From: Anaerolineales bacterium | Lineage (GTDB): Bacteria; Chloroflexota; Anaerolineae; Anaerolineales; Villigracilaceae | Length of the DNA: 59,773 nucleotides | Assembly: GCA_030834895.1 (NCBI GenBank) | Contig: JAUQXA010000071.1 | Coordinates: 1-59,773 of the forward strand | Reading direction: 5' to 3' | Part shown: piece by piece, positions 42,420-51,626 of the stretch | How positions within the stretch are numbered: the stretch's first letter is position 1 | Layout of the letters: every line of letters starts with the position of its first letter | The notes under the pieces: generated by a model | Seen by the model: the letters and a program-made list of their open reading frames with translations, nothing else | The model's database searches: none | What the model was told of the DNA's origin: nothing | Made by a program: the position numbers and the translations under genes

Positions 42420-42484
42420 TTGACGCATTTTATCAAATATATTACTATTCCATATAGTAAAACATTGTTTTGTTAGATGAAACA
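42420..42484 (+). promoter_or_regulatory. Predicted mop4 promoter with a second motif half
   Basis: TTGACG (42420-42425), 17 bases, TACTAT (42443-42448). Just downstream, ATTGTTTTGTTA (42464-42475) repeats the middle of the shared motif, and a TGTTTT/GAAACA pair ends at 42484. This could be a repressor site at the start point. Confidence 0.55.
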
Positions 42485-42614
42485 TTTTTACATTTACAAT
42501 ACACGGATTAGGAAACGCGTTTTCAATGCTCAAGCAAAAGATTAAAGAGTAAAAATGTAGCGCTACAACCTTCACAAAAATATAAAGTCATCTTGGTCAT
42601 ATGGAAAGGATAAA

Positions 42615-45284
42615 ATGCCAAAAATCACATTGACAATAAACGGAGTAAAACAGCAAGTCGAAGCAAGCCCGGATATGGTACTGATCGATCTCATGCGCAA
42701 GGATTTGCATCTGACGGGGACGAAACAGTCCTGCGACCGAAAGGGGCAGTGCGGCGCCTGCATGGTCATCGTCGACGGGAAAGCAGTCCTTTCCTGCATC
42801 ACCAAGGTGGCAAAACTGGAAGGTGCCGATGTCATCAGCGTCGAGGGGCTGGGCACGCCGGAGAATCCTCACCTGATTCAAGAGGCGTACGTCCTGAGTG
42901 GCGCCATCCAGTGCGGATTCTGCACGCCGGGTTTGATCATGGCTACCAAAGCCCTACTGGATACGAATCCCGACCCCGATGTGGCGACCATCAAAAAGGC
43001 GCTGGCGCGCAATCTCTGCCGCTGCACGGGCTACAAGAAGATCATCGAGGCGGTCCAGCTTGCCGGGCAGTTCATCCGCAAGGAGACCACCCAGGACGAA
43101 GTTCGCGCCCAAATCGGCAAGAATGCGATTGGCGAGTCACACATCCGCCCAACAGCAATGATCAAGGCTTGTGGGTTGGCGCAATTCAACGACGACGTTC
43201 CGCTCCCTGCGGATGCGTTGGAAATTGCCGTCGTTCGCAGCACCGTGCCCCACGGCATCATCAAATCCGTCGATACTTCGGCGGCGGAAAAGATGCCCGG
43301 TGTCGTTGGCTTCGTATGGGCGAAGGATATCAAGGGGACGAACCGCCTGCGCCAGGTTCATCCAGACCAGCCCGTCCTGTGCGAAGACAAGGTGCGGATT
43401 TTGGGCGACCCGATTGTGGCGGTTGCTGCCGAAACACGCGAACAGGCTCGCGCAGCCGCAGATGCGGTGAAAGTGGAATACGAACTTCTGCCAGTCCAGA
43501 TGACCCCTGCGGAATCGCTTGCCCCCGGTGCGTATGTGATTCATCCTCATGCACCGGACAATATCTGCTGTTCGCAGCCGATCATCAAAGGCGATGCCGA
43601 GGCTGCCTGGAAGGAAGCGAAATGGGTTTACGAAGCCGAATTTGGCACCCAGACCAATCACCAAGCTCCCCTTGAGCCGGAGGTTTCTTCAGCCTACTTC
43701 GAGGGTGAAGGGGAGAACCGCGAGTTGGTGGTTGTCGGACGGAGTATCAACATCCACTTCCATCTCAACCAGCTCAAAGAGGCGCTGGGTCACGAAAAGA
43801 TGCGCTACAAGGAAGCCTTTTCGGGCGGACAGTTCGGCATCAAGGTGTGGATCATCACCGAGGCGATTGCCGGCGCGGCGGCTCTGCATTTCAACCGCCC
43901 CGTGCGCTATGCCCCCACCATGGCTGAATCGATGCTCATCACCACCAAGCGGCATGCTTATCCAAGCATGAAGGTGAAGCTCGCCGCCGATGACAAGGGA
44001 TACCTGACCTCCTTCTTCTGCGATTTCACGATGGACAAGGGCGCCTACACGGTGAATGGTCCTGTCATTCTGGGTAGGGCAATCTTCATGATCCAGGGTT
44101 CCTACCATATCCCCAACCTCAAGGTCTACGGCAAGTCTGTTTACACCAATAATTCCTTCGGCGGTTCGGCTCGCGGAGCAGGTCCCCCACAGACCACCTT
44201 CGCCTCGGAGTCGGCTATCGACATGTTGGCGGAAAAGATCGGCATTGATCCGCTGGAATTCCGCCGGATGAATTCGCTGAAACCGGGTCAATCGAAATCA
44301 ACCGGGATGGTGGTCAAGGAATGGTGTTTTGTCGATGTTTGTGACGCCATCAAGCCGGCTTATGAGCGGGCGAAGAAAGAGGCTGCGGACTTCAATACCC
44401 GCGGCGGCACCATCAAACGCGGTGTGGGGATCGCCGCCCATTCGTTTGGTGTCGGCGGCGCGGCGGATTCAGCCAAGCTGGCGATTGAAATCGACCCCGA
44501 TGACGGCGTCACAGTTTATGCCGCCTGCGCTGACCCGGGTGAAGGAAACGATGCCATGCTGACCCAGATTGCAGCCCATCAATTGGGTCTCCCACTGGAA
44601 AAGGTAAGGTTGTATACCCGAGACACAGACAAAACGGCGTTGATGGGACCCTCGGCAGGCAGCCGCATGACCTTCATGGCTGGTCATTCTCTGTTGAACG
44701 CTATTGCCAGTCTGGAACAAGCGATGAGCGAGGCCGGGACCGGGACGTACGAGGGCTTGGTCAAGGCTGGAAAGCCGACACGCTACGAGGGATCTCACAA
44801 GAACGAAGGACCCGCGGGACTCGACAAAGTCACCGGGCAGGGCAACACCCAGGTCTCGGAATGCCATAACATTCAGATGGCTGAAGTGGAAGTGGACACT
44901 GATACCGGCAAGACCAAAGTCCTGAAGATGACGGTCGCCGTCGATGGAGGAACGATCATCAATCCGCAAGCCTTCGAAGGACAGTTGGAAGGCGGCATGG
45001 ATCAGGGCGTCGGTTATGCCCTCCGTGAGGAGTACATCCTTGGCAAGACGAAAGATTATGTCTCCTTCAAGTTCCCAACGATCCGCGACATCTTTGATGT
45101 TGAGATGATCACATTGCAAACGCCCCGCTCGAACGGTCCGCTGGGAGCGACTGGCGTCGGAGAAATGACGATGGTCTCGACCGCCCCGGCGGTGACCAAT
45201 GCCATCTACAACGCCTGTGGCGCAAGGGTTTACAGTCTGCCCGCCACACCTGACAAGGTCAAAGCAGCGCTAGCTGGGAAATAG
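42615..45284 (+). CDS. Molybdopterin-dependent aldehyde oxidoreductase (Mop4)
   Basis: An 889-residue Mop-type enzyme transcribed away from the others. The proximal [2Fe-2S] motif reads CDRKGQCGAC, one residue longer between the first two cysteines than the usual C-x4-C; QCGFCTPG and CRCTGYK are normal. Mo domain: GGQFGIK, RGAGPPQTTFASES, and TGVGEM with the catalytic glutamate. GGAAAGGA precedes the ATG. A terminator follows, then cysteine desulfurase and an IscU-like gene, suggesting local supply of sulfur for cofactor or clusters. Confidence 0.92.
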   Translation: MPKITLTINGVKQQVEASPDMVLIDLMRKDLHLTGTKQSCDRKGQCGACMVIVDGKAVLSCITKVAKLEGADVISVEGLGTPENPHLIQEAYVLSGAIQCGFCTPGLIMATKALLDTNPDPDVATIKKALARNLCRCTGYKKIIEAVQLAGQFIRKETTQDEVRAQIGKNAIGESHIRPTAMIKACGLAQFNDDVPLPADALEIAVVRSTVPHGIIKSVDTSAAEKMPGVVGFVWAKDIKGTNRLRQVHPDQPVLCEDKVRILGDPIVAVAAETREQARAAADAVKVEYELLPVQMTPAESLAPGAYVIHPHAPDNICCSQPIIKGDAEAAWKEAKWVYEAEFGTQTNHQAPLEPEVSSAYFEGEGENRELVVVGRSINIHFHLNQLKEALGHEKMRYKEAFSGGQFGIKVWIITEAIAGAAALHFNRPVRYAPTMAESMLITTKRHAYPSMKVKLAADDKGYLTSFFCDFTMDKGAYTVNGPVILGRAIFMIQGSYHIPNLKVYGKSVYTNNSFGGSARGAGPPQTTFASESAIDMLAEKIGIDPLEFRRMNSLKPGQSKSTGMVVKEWCFVDVCDAIKPAYERAKKEAADFNTRGGTIKRGVGIAAHSFGVGGAADSAKLAIEIDPDDGVTVYAACADPGEGNDAMLTQIAAHQLGLPLEKVRLYTRDTDKTALMGPSAGSRMTFMAGHSLLNAIASLEQAMSEAGTGTYEGLVKAGKPTRYEGSHKNEGPAGLDKVTGQGNTQVSECHNIQMAEVEVDTDTGKTKVLKMTVAVDGGTIINPQAFEGQLEGGMDQGVGYALREEYILGKTKDYVSFKFPTIRDIFDVEMITLQTPRSNGPLGATGVGEMTMVSTAPAVTNAIYNACGARVYSLPATPDKVKAALAGK

Positions 45285-45297
45285 TGTGATACAACCA

Positions 45298-45340
45298 ATC
45301 GGCAAGCCCACATGGATGAGGGCTTGCCGATGAATTTATT
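45298..45340 (+). terminator. Terminator or attenuator after mop4
   Basis: A 12-bp stem ATCGGCAAGCCC (45298-45309) with GGGCTTGCCGAT (45320-45331), then a loosely T-rich stretch. It lies between mop4 and the desulfurase gene. Confidence 0.65.
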
Positions 45341-45376
45341 TAACAGGTATCGGAAAGTTCTCTGGATAGGCGAGTT

Positions 45377-46723
45377 ATGAATCACCAAACTTTGCTGGAA
45401 ACATGCCGGGACGATTTCCCGTCACTGAAAAGACAGCGGAACGAAAAACCGCCTGTCTACATGGACAGCGCCTGCACCACGTTGGTTCCGCGACAGGTCA
45501 TTGCCGCCATGAACGAGTATTACACAGACTATCCCTCCTGCGGCGGCAGGAGAAGTCATCACTGGTTTGCCGAAGAGGTGACCAACCGCGTCGAAGGGAA
45601 TTCTGAAAAGGGAATCAAAGGCGCGCGACAATCAATTGCCGAATTCATCAATGCGGAGTCTGAAAAAGAGATTGTCTTCACGTTGAATACGACCCACGCC
45701 ATCAATACAGTAGCAATGGGTTTTAAGTTTAGACCGGGAGATGTGGTCCTTCTGACCGACCGGGAACATAACTCGAACCTCCTCCCCTGGCTGAGGTTGC
45801 AGAAATCGGGTCAGATCAAAGTCGAGCATACTACGGCAGATGATGGAAACGGCTTCGATCTCAATGCCTTTGAAAGTCATTTCAAGGAAAAGCGGGTGCG
45901 CCTTGTGAGCATGGCCTGGACGTCAAACGTCACCGGTGCCACACTCCCAGCCAAAGAGATTATCACCATCGCCCACCGCTACGGCGCGCGGGTTCTCCTT
46001 GACGGCGCACAAACGGTGCCGCATCAGGCTGTTGATGTCCACGCTTTGGATGTGGACTTCCTTGCGTTTTCCCTGCACAAAATGTGTGGTCCGCGCGGGG
46101 TGGGCGTTCTCTACGCAAAAAGAGAACTTCTGGGACAGGGAGCTGGGGAATGGGAAGCAGGAGAGGATGTTATCGAACCATCAACTCTGGGCGGAGGCAC
46201 TGTTGAGGATACAACCTACAACTCCTATCGCCTTTTGGAGGGACCAGAACGATTCGAAGCGGGGATTCCCAACTACTCCGGGCTAATTGCTTCCGGAGCG
46301 ACAGTTGAGTATCTCCGTCAAATCGGGATGGAGCGCGTCACCGCCCACGAAGGACAGTTGAACAGCCACTTGACCAAGGCACTGCTGGATCGTTACGGTG
46401 ACACGGGTTGGTTTAATATCCTGGGTCCACAGGAGGCAAGCCAAAGGGGAGGAGTCCTGACTTTCGAAGTTCGCAGGCCCAACGCCGTGGGATTTGCCAC
46501 CGAGTTAAATGCCAGGAACAACATCATGATTCGAGACGGCGTCTTCTGCGTTCATTCTTATTTCAACGAACGTTTTGGCCTGAACTGGATCCACCCCAAG
46601 TCCCACCGCGACCACCGCATGATCTATCGAATATCCCTTTACCTGTACAATACGCTCGAAGAATGCGATGTCTTTATGGAAACGCTCGATGAGATATTCA
46701 AAGAGCGGAGTTACGTGGAATAG
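45377..46723 (+). CDS. Class V aminotransferase, cysteine desulfurase (SufS/NifS-like)
   Basis: A 448-residue PLP enzyme that should release persulfide sulfur from cysteine. The PLP lysine is in FSLHKMCGPRGVGVLYA, the aspartate in VLLDGAQTVPHQAVD, and the likely catalytic cysteine in IRDGVFCVHSYF. Its placement after mop4 and before an IscU-like gene suggests a role in sulfurating the Mo centre (the essential sulfido ligand of the xanthine-oxidase family) or building Fe-S clusters. No sufBCD is near. Confidence 0.86.
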   Translation: MNHQTLLETCRDDFPSLKRQRNEKPPVYMDSACTTLVPRQVIAAMNEYYTDYPSCGGRRSHHWFAEEVTNRVEGNSEKGIKGARQSIAEFINAESEKEIVFTLNTTHAINTVAMGFKFRPGDVVLLTDREHNSNLLPWLRLQKSGQIKVEHTTADDGNGFDLNAFESHFKEKRVRLVSMAWTSNVTGATLPAKEIITIAHRYGARVLLDGAQTVPHQAVDVHALDVDFLAFSLHKMCGPRGVGVLYAKRELLGQGAGEWEAGEDVIEPSTLGGGTVEDTTYNSYRLLEGPERFEAGIPNYSGLIASGATVEYLRQIGMERVTAHEGQLNSHLTKALLDRYGDTGWFNILGPQEASQRGGVLTFEVRRPNAVGFATELNARNNIMIRDGVFCVHSYFNERFGLNWIHPKSHRDHRMIYRISLYLYNTLEECDVFMETLDEIFKERSYVE

Positions 46724-46744
46724 GCGCGGAAGGCAGTGAGTTGC

Positions 46745-47152
46745 ATGGACGAGGCAGTCATCAAATATTACCGCCGTTTGCTGAGGGAGGATTTTCCGAA
46801 TTCGGGCGCATTGGACAACCCAACCATTTTCGTGGAAGCTGTCGGCGAAAAACTGATCAATTGCGGTAACACCGGCAATTACATGCAGCTCTATTTGCTG
46901 GTGACTGACCGTCGGATTACCGACATCAAATACCTCTGCGCTTGCGAACCCGTAGCCAACGTGGCGGTTGAAGTCTTATGTTCTATTGTGCGGGGAAAAA
47001 CGCTGGACGAAGCCGCAGACCTTACGGTGGAGCCTTTTTATCAATCCATCGAAAGTCGGGACGAAAAGCTGCGCGGGAAAGTTTTGGGGCTTCTGGAACT
47101 CCTAAAAGTGGGACTCACGCCATACCTAACCGGAGTAAAGAAAATATCATAA
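46745..47152 (+). CDS. IscU/NifU-like protein lacking canonical cluster cysteines
   Basis: A protein of about 135 residues resembling IscU in fold pattern: LINCGNTGNYMQLYLLV corresponds to the scaffold's CGD strand, and YLCACEPVANVAVEVLCSIVRGKTLDEA to the following helix. The CGD motif reads TGN and the third cysteine region (KLRGKVLG) has none, so at most one of three cluster cysteines remains. It may bind the desulfurase and relay sulfur rather than assemble clusters. A GTG at 46736 is an alternative start. Ends 468 bases before the hydrogenase. Confidence 0.7.
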   Translation: MDEAVIKYYRRLLREDFPNSGALDNPTIFVEAVGEKLINCGNTGNYMQLYLLVTDRRITDIKYLCACEPVANVAVEVLCSIVRGKTLDEAADLTVEPFYQSIESRDEKLRGKVLGLLELLKVGLTPYLTGVKKIS

Positions 47153-47471
47153 AGTATGGTGATGAACAGAGCGGCAAACTCAGTTGGGACGGGACGCTGT
47201 CTACATGATGGAAACGATCATTTTGTCCTTTGGCGGTTCGGTTTCAACTCAACCCTGGTTCATCGTTCGGGCAGGAAAATGCGCTTAGGATTATTCCATC
47301 GGGCGTAAAATTCTGCCCATCAACTCAGAAGTCGGAGCATGGATGATGGGAAGTGACATGAAATAGGGAATAGCATTGAGAATCGGGCCGGTATAAGCCA
47401 GAAACGACGGTGGTGAGGGGGAGGCACAGGTATGAGTAAATTTTTCCCAGAAGAGAGCGGTACATATTTAT
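47153..47471. other. Intergenic region before the hydrogenase operon
   Basis: About 320 bases without a supported gene. Short frames are present on the minus strand but lack family resemblance and a ribosome binding site. Regulatory sequence begins at 47472. Confidence 0.55.
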
Positions 47472-47542
47472 ATTGTTTCAATTGTTTTGTTACAAATGTC
47501 ACAATAAGTCGTGACGTTAATTTGCCCCACCCTTTGTATAAT
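47472..47542 (+). promoter_or_regulatory. Hydrogenase promoter with shared regulatory sequence, copy 2
   Basis: The 32-nt motif at 47472-47503 (ATTGTTTCAATTGTTT, then TGTTACAAATGTCACA) is followed by TATAAT at 47537-47542, with no perfect -35. The motif centre lies about 61 bases before the predicted start, a spacing used by activators. Confidence 0.6.
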
Positions 47543-47620
47543 TGCCCTGCTACAAATCCCACTTCTCATGGCTTTCTGCAATAAAAATCAGTACTACGCA
47601 GGAAAATAATAGAGGAAACT

Positions 47621-49633
47621 ATGGTGCAACTAACAATCAATGGAAAACAAATCGAGGTTCCCGAGGAAACAACGGTTTTGCGTGCCGCAGAGATGGCTGG
47701 GATTCACATCCCAACACTGTGTGACCATAAGGAATTAGTTCCCTATGGTGGTTGCCGCCTGTGCAATGTGGAAGTGGAGAAATATCGTGTCCCAATGGCA
47801 TCATGCACATTGCCAGTGAGTAATGGGATGGTGGTCAACACCGAAACCGATGCGATCAAGAAATCGCGCGAATTTATTCTTTCATTGCTCTTCAGCGAAC
47901 GTAATCACTTTTGCCCTTTTTGTCAGGTGAGCGGCGGCGATTGTGAACTTCAGAATGCCGCGTACCACGAGGAAATGACGCACTGGTCCATCCAGCCGAG
48001 CTGGAATAAATTTGTGGTGGATACTTCGCATCCATACTATGTACTGGATAACAACCGCTGCATCCTGTGCCGCCGCTGTATACGTGCCTGCGGCGAACTG
48101 GTGGGCAATTTCACGCTTGCAGTTGCTGAGCGTGGCGCTGCCAGTATACTTATTGCCGATACGGATGTGCCCCTGGGTGAAAGCAGTTGTATCAAGTGCG
48201 GCACATGTGTTCAGGTTTGCCCCACCGGCGCATTGATTGATCGCACCAGCGCCTATCAGGGACATGATGAAGACCTCGAGGAAATCAAATCGGTCTGTAG
48301 CGGATGTTCGGTGGGTTGCTCGGTAAAACTAAGGGTACGCAACAATCGCATCGTACGCATCGAAGGCGATTGGGAGGGCGCAGTCAATCACGGTTTGCTC
48401 TGCGAGCACGGACGCTATCATCCAATGGACGAATCGCGCGATCGTATTACCACTCCCCAGATGAGGAAGAACGGTAAACTTGAGCCTGTTTCGTGGAATG
48501 AAGCTTTAAATGCCCTGACAGACAAATTGAAGCCTCTTGCTGACAAAAAAAATGGTGTTGCTGCGATAGCCTCCACCCGCCTGCCCGCAGAAGCCCTAGC
48601 CATGTTCAAGGGATTGTTTGCAAATAAATTCAGGAGCGAGATGGTTACCAGTCTTGAAGAGGGTGTGCCCACGGCGGCTGTTACCCGCTTTGCAGAAAAG
48701 AACGGCGCTTTCGAAGGCAAACTCGACGTTTTGCGAAATGCCGACACCGTGTTGTGCATTGGCGCAAATATTCACCGCAGTCACATGGTTGCCGGATTCC
48801 TGTTTAAACGCAACCTGCAAAAAGGCACCCACCTGATCAATATCGACCCCGAAATCAGCGACCTGAATTACATGGCTAATGCCATACTCAAAACCAACCC
48901 CGGCTCGGACCTGGCACTCATCAAGGGATTGCAGGCAATCATAGTGAAGCAGGGTTTGGGACGTTCGCCTCTGAAACTTTCAAACGTTGAAAAACTTATT
49001 GAACAGGCTGTAAGTGCTTCCGGTGTTTCACACGAGGAACTCACCAAGGTGGCGCAAATACTGGCACGATCCATTTCGCCGGTCATCCTGTTTGGCAAAG
49101 GCATTACTGCCCAGCGTAATCAAACCCTCGTCAAAGAACTTTACCGTCTGGCTGTTTTGGTTGGCGCGGTAGATGGCGAACGCTTTGGACTGATCTCCGT
49201 CAAGGGAGAATCCAACAGTTTGGCTGCCAGCCTGCTGGGTCTGGATTCAGCTTTCAAACTGAACGGTGAAAAAGCCGTCTATGTTGCCCTGGGAGATGAT
49301 TACGTTTCCAAGTCACTGATGAAGCGGGTTTCCAAGGCTCCCTACCTGGTGGTGCAGGCGTGTTACGAATCCGGCCTCACCGAAAAGGCGGATGTCGTCC
49401 TACCCGTCACCATCTGGTCGGAAGAGGAAGGTCACTACATCAATCTCGACGGGCGTACACAAAAAGCCCAGAGGGCAGTTACTCCGCCTGAAGGCGTGCG
49501 TGACCATGTGGCTGTTTTTAGCGAAATTGCCAAACACATGAAAATGAAAGTGGGAACAGATTGGCAAAAAGCCGTTCTGGGGCGCAAATCAAGCACGACT
49601 TTGGAATTAATGGTAAAGGAGAGTGTTCAATGA
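47621..49633 (+). CDS. NuoG/HoxU-like iron-sulfur subunit with molybdopterin-oxidoreductase-type domain
   Basis: A 670-residue Fe-S protein. N-terminal [2Fe-2S] cysteines are in LCDHKELVPYGGCRLC; HFCPFCQVSGGDC corresponds to the His/Cys cluster but with unusual spacing. Two [4Fe-4S] sets are CILCRRCIRACGE and CIKCGTCVQVCPTGAL. CSGCSVGCSVKL with a later LCEHGRY is the extra cluster of the NuoG/FdhA type. The rest is a catalytically doubtful molybdopterin-type domain, as in NuoG. AGAGG precedes the ATG. It should pass electrons between hydrogenase and an undetermined partner; HoxF/diaphorase is not encoded here. Confidence 0.83.
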   Translation: MVQLTINGKQIEVPEETTVLRAAEMAGIHIPTLCDHKELVPYGGCRLCNVEVEKYRVPMASCTLPVSNGMVVNTETDAIKKSREFILSLLFSERNHFCPFCQVSGGDCELQNAAYHEEMTHWSIQPSWNKFVVDTSHPYYVLDNNRCILCRRCIRACGELVGNFTLAVAERGAASILIADTDVPLGESSCIKCGTCVQVCPTGALIDRTSAYQGHDEDLEEIKSVCSGCSVGCSVKLRVRNNRIVRIEGDWEGAVNHGLLCEHGRYHPMDESRDRITTPQMRKNGKLEPVSWNEALNALTDKLKPLADKKNGVAAIASTRLPAEALAMFKGLFANKFRSEMVTSLEEGVPTAAVTRFAEKNGAFEGKLDVLRNADTVLCIGANIHRSHMVAGFLFKRNLQKGTHLINIDPEISDLNYMANAILKTNPGSDLALIKGLQAIIVKQGLGRSPLKLSNVEKLIEQAVSASGVSHEELTKVAQILARSISPVILFGKGITAQRNQTLVKELYRLAVLVGAVDGERFGLISVKGESNSLAASLLGLDSAFKLNGEKAVYVALGDDYVSKSLMKRVSKAPYLVVQACYESGLTEKADVVLPVTIWSEEEGHYINLDGRTQKAQRAVTPPEGVRDHVAVFSEIAKHMKMKVGTDWQKAVLGRKSSTTLELMVKESVQ

Positions 49634-50172
49634 ACAAACCAAAAATTGCATCTGACTGGATGTGCGGTTGCGCGGGATGCCATATGTCCCTGCTCGATAT
49701 GGATGAGCGTATTTTGAAAGTTCTTGAATTGGTAGACCTGCGTTCCACCCCGATCACTGACCTGAAAGAACCCGATGAAAGCGGTGTGGACGTGGGTGTG
49801 CTGGAAGGCGGCATCAACAACACCGCCAATGAAGAGGTCGCCCACAAGATGCGTAATCGCTCCAAGATACTTGTGGCGCTCGGCGATTGCGCCGTGTTTG
49901 GCGGCGTGCCCGCAATGCGTAATTTCTGCGGCGTGGAAGCGGCGCTCAAGCAAGCCTATGTGGATGCCGATAGCAACGAACCTGACAGTCAAATTCCCAA
50001 CGACCCAGAACTGGCAACCATGACCAAAACACGCGCCCTCCACGAAGTTGTCCCGGTGGATTACAACGTCCCTGGCTGTCCGCCCGATGCGGATGTTATC
50101 TACTACGTCCTCGCGGAACTGGCTCAGGGACGCAAGCCTGAGCTAAAAGACGAGTTGTTGCACTGGCATTAG
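49630..50172 (+). CDS. NiFe hydrogenase small subunit (HoxY-like)
   Basis: A 180-residue small subunit. The proximal [4Fe-4S] cysteines are in DWMCGCAGCHMSLLD, GDCAVFGG and VPGCPPD. It is short, with only the proximal cluster, typical of group 3 soluble hydrogenases. It starts at 49630, overlapping the previous stop by 4 bases (ATGA), with GGAGAG ahead. Confidence 0.87.
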   Translation: MNKPKIASDWMCGCAGCHMSLLDMDERILKVLELVDLRSTPITDLKEPDESGVDVGVLEGGINNTANEEVAHKMRNRSKILVALGDCAVFGGVPAMRNFCGVEAALKQAYVDADSNEPDSQIPNDPELATMTKTRALHEVVPVDYNVPGCPPDADVIYYVLAELAQGRKPELKDELLHWH

Positions 50173-50180
50173 AGGTCACC

Positions 50181-51608
50181 ATGAGCGCACAAAAAATTAC
50201 TATCGAACCCGTTACCCGTATCGAAGGTCACGCCAAAGTGGTCATCCACATGAAGGATGACAATTCCGTTGACCATGCCTATATGCACGTCAACGAATTT
50301 AGAGGTTTTGAAAAATTCTGTGAAGGTCGCCTGTATTTTGAAATGCCCGAAATCACCCCGCGTATTTGCGGCATTTGCCCGGTCAGTCATCACCTTGCCG
50401 CAGCAAAAGCGGGCGATGCGCTCACAGGTCAGACTCCGCCCCGTCCAGCCAATCTTCTGCGCGAATTGATGCACATGGGGCAGATTGTACAAAGCCACGG
50501 GATGCACTTCTTCGAACTTGCAGGACCCGATCTGTTGCTCGGTTTTGATTCCGCGCCCGAAATACGCAATGTAGTCGGGCTGATTGGCGCAAACCCCGAG
50601 TTGACCGTTAAAGCAGTGATGTTGCGCAAGTTCGGTCAGGAAATCATCAAAACTCTGGGCGGACGAAAGATTCACCCTGTCTTTGCCTTGCCGGGCGGCG
50701 TGAACAAAGCCCTAACCAGCCAGGAACGAGATGGTATCCTAAAAGGTGTGGACACAGCGATTGAAACCATTCAAGTCGGCTTGACGATTATGAAGGACTG
50801 GGCTGAAAAGAATATGGGGGATATCAACAAGTTCGCCGTGTTCCCCACCGGCTATTTCGGATTGATCACCCCGGAAAACGGCTTGGAATTATTCGATGGC
50901 AACGTCCGCCTGATCAGCCGCGAAGGCAAGGAACTGGAACGCTTCCCAATTGCCAATTACCTGGATGTAATTCAGGAACACGTTGAGCCGTGGTCATACC
51001 TCAAGTTCCCCTTCTACAAGAAAATGGGATATCCCGATGGCGTTTACCGCGTCGGTCCGCTTGGACGACTGAACATCGCTGACAAAATTGATACGCCGCT
51101 GGCAAATGAAGAACTCGAGGTCTTCAAGAGTTTGAACAACGGCAAACCTGTTGAGAACACACTGTACTACCATTACGCCCGCCTGATCGAAGCCCTGTTT
51201 GCGGCTGAACGGGTGAAGGTTCTATGCGACGATCCCGACATCCTCAGCACCGATATTCTCAACACCCGCAAAGACTTCAAGGGACGCGGCGTGGGTGTGA
51301 TCGAAGCCCCGCGCGGCACATTGATCCACGATTACACTGCTGACGAAAACGGCAAACTGCTAAAAGTGAATCTGATTGTCTCCACGGGTCACAACAATTG
51401 GGCGATGAGCAATGCAGTTGACAGTGTGGCAAAGACCTATGTAAAAGGACCAGAAATTCACGAAGGCATGTTAAACCGCGTCGAAGCCGCCATCCGCGCC
51501 TATGACCCGTGCCTGTCATGCTCCACCCATGCGGTTGGACAGATGCCCATCCAAGCGGATGTGATGAATCCCGACGGTTCCCTGCGCCAAACCCTGAAGC
51601 GCGGTTAA
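50181..51608 (+). CDS. NiFe hydrogenase large subunit (HoxH-like)
   Basis: The 475-residue catalytic subunit holding the NiFe(CN)2CO centre. N-terminal ligands are in RICGICPVSHH and C-terminal ones in DPCLSCSTHAVG. About 20 residues after the histidine form the tail removed by the maturation protease encoded downstream. Group 3 (HoxH/MvhA-like) is suggested by its pairing with the short small subunit. AGAGGTCACC lies ahead of the ATG. Confidence 0.92.
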   Translation: MSAQKITIEPVTRIEGHAKVVIHMKDDNSVDHAYMHVNEFRGFEKFCEGRLYFEMPEITPRICGICPVSHHLAAAKAGDALTGQTPPRPANLLRELMHMGQIVQSHGMHFFELAGPDLLLGFDSAPEIRNVVGLIGANPELTVKAVMLRKFGQEIIKTLGGRKIHPVFALPGGVNKALTSQERDGILKGVDTAIETIQVGLTIMKDWAEKNMGDINKFAVFPTGYFGLITPENGLELFDGNVRLISREGKELERFPIANYLDVIQEHVEPWSYLKFPFYKKMGYPDGVYRVGPLGRLNIADKIDTPLANEELEVFKSLNNGKPVENTLYYHYARLIEALFAAERVKVLCDDPDILSTDILNTRKDFKGRGVGVIEAPRGTLIHDYTADENGKLLKVNLIVSTGHNNWAMSNAVDSVAKTYVKGPEIHEGMLNRVEAAIRAYDPCLSCSTHAVGQMPIQADVMNPDGSLRQTLKRG

Positions 51609-51626
51609 TTTGAATACAACTTTTGC

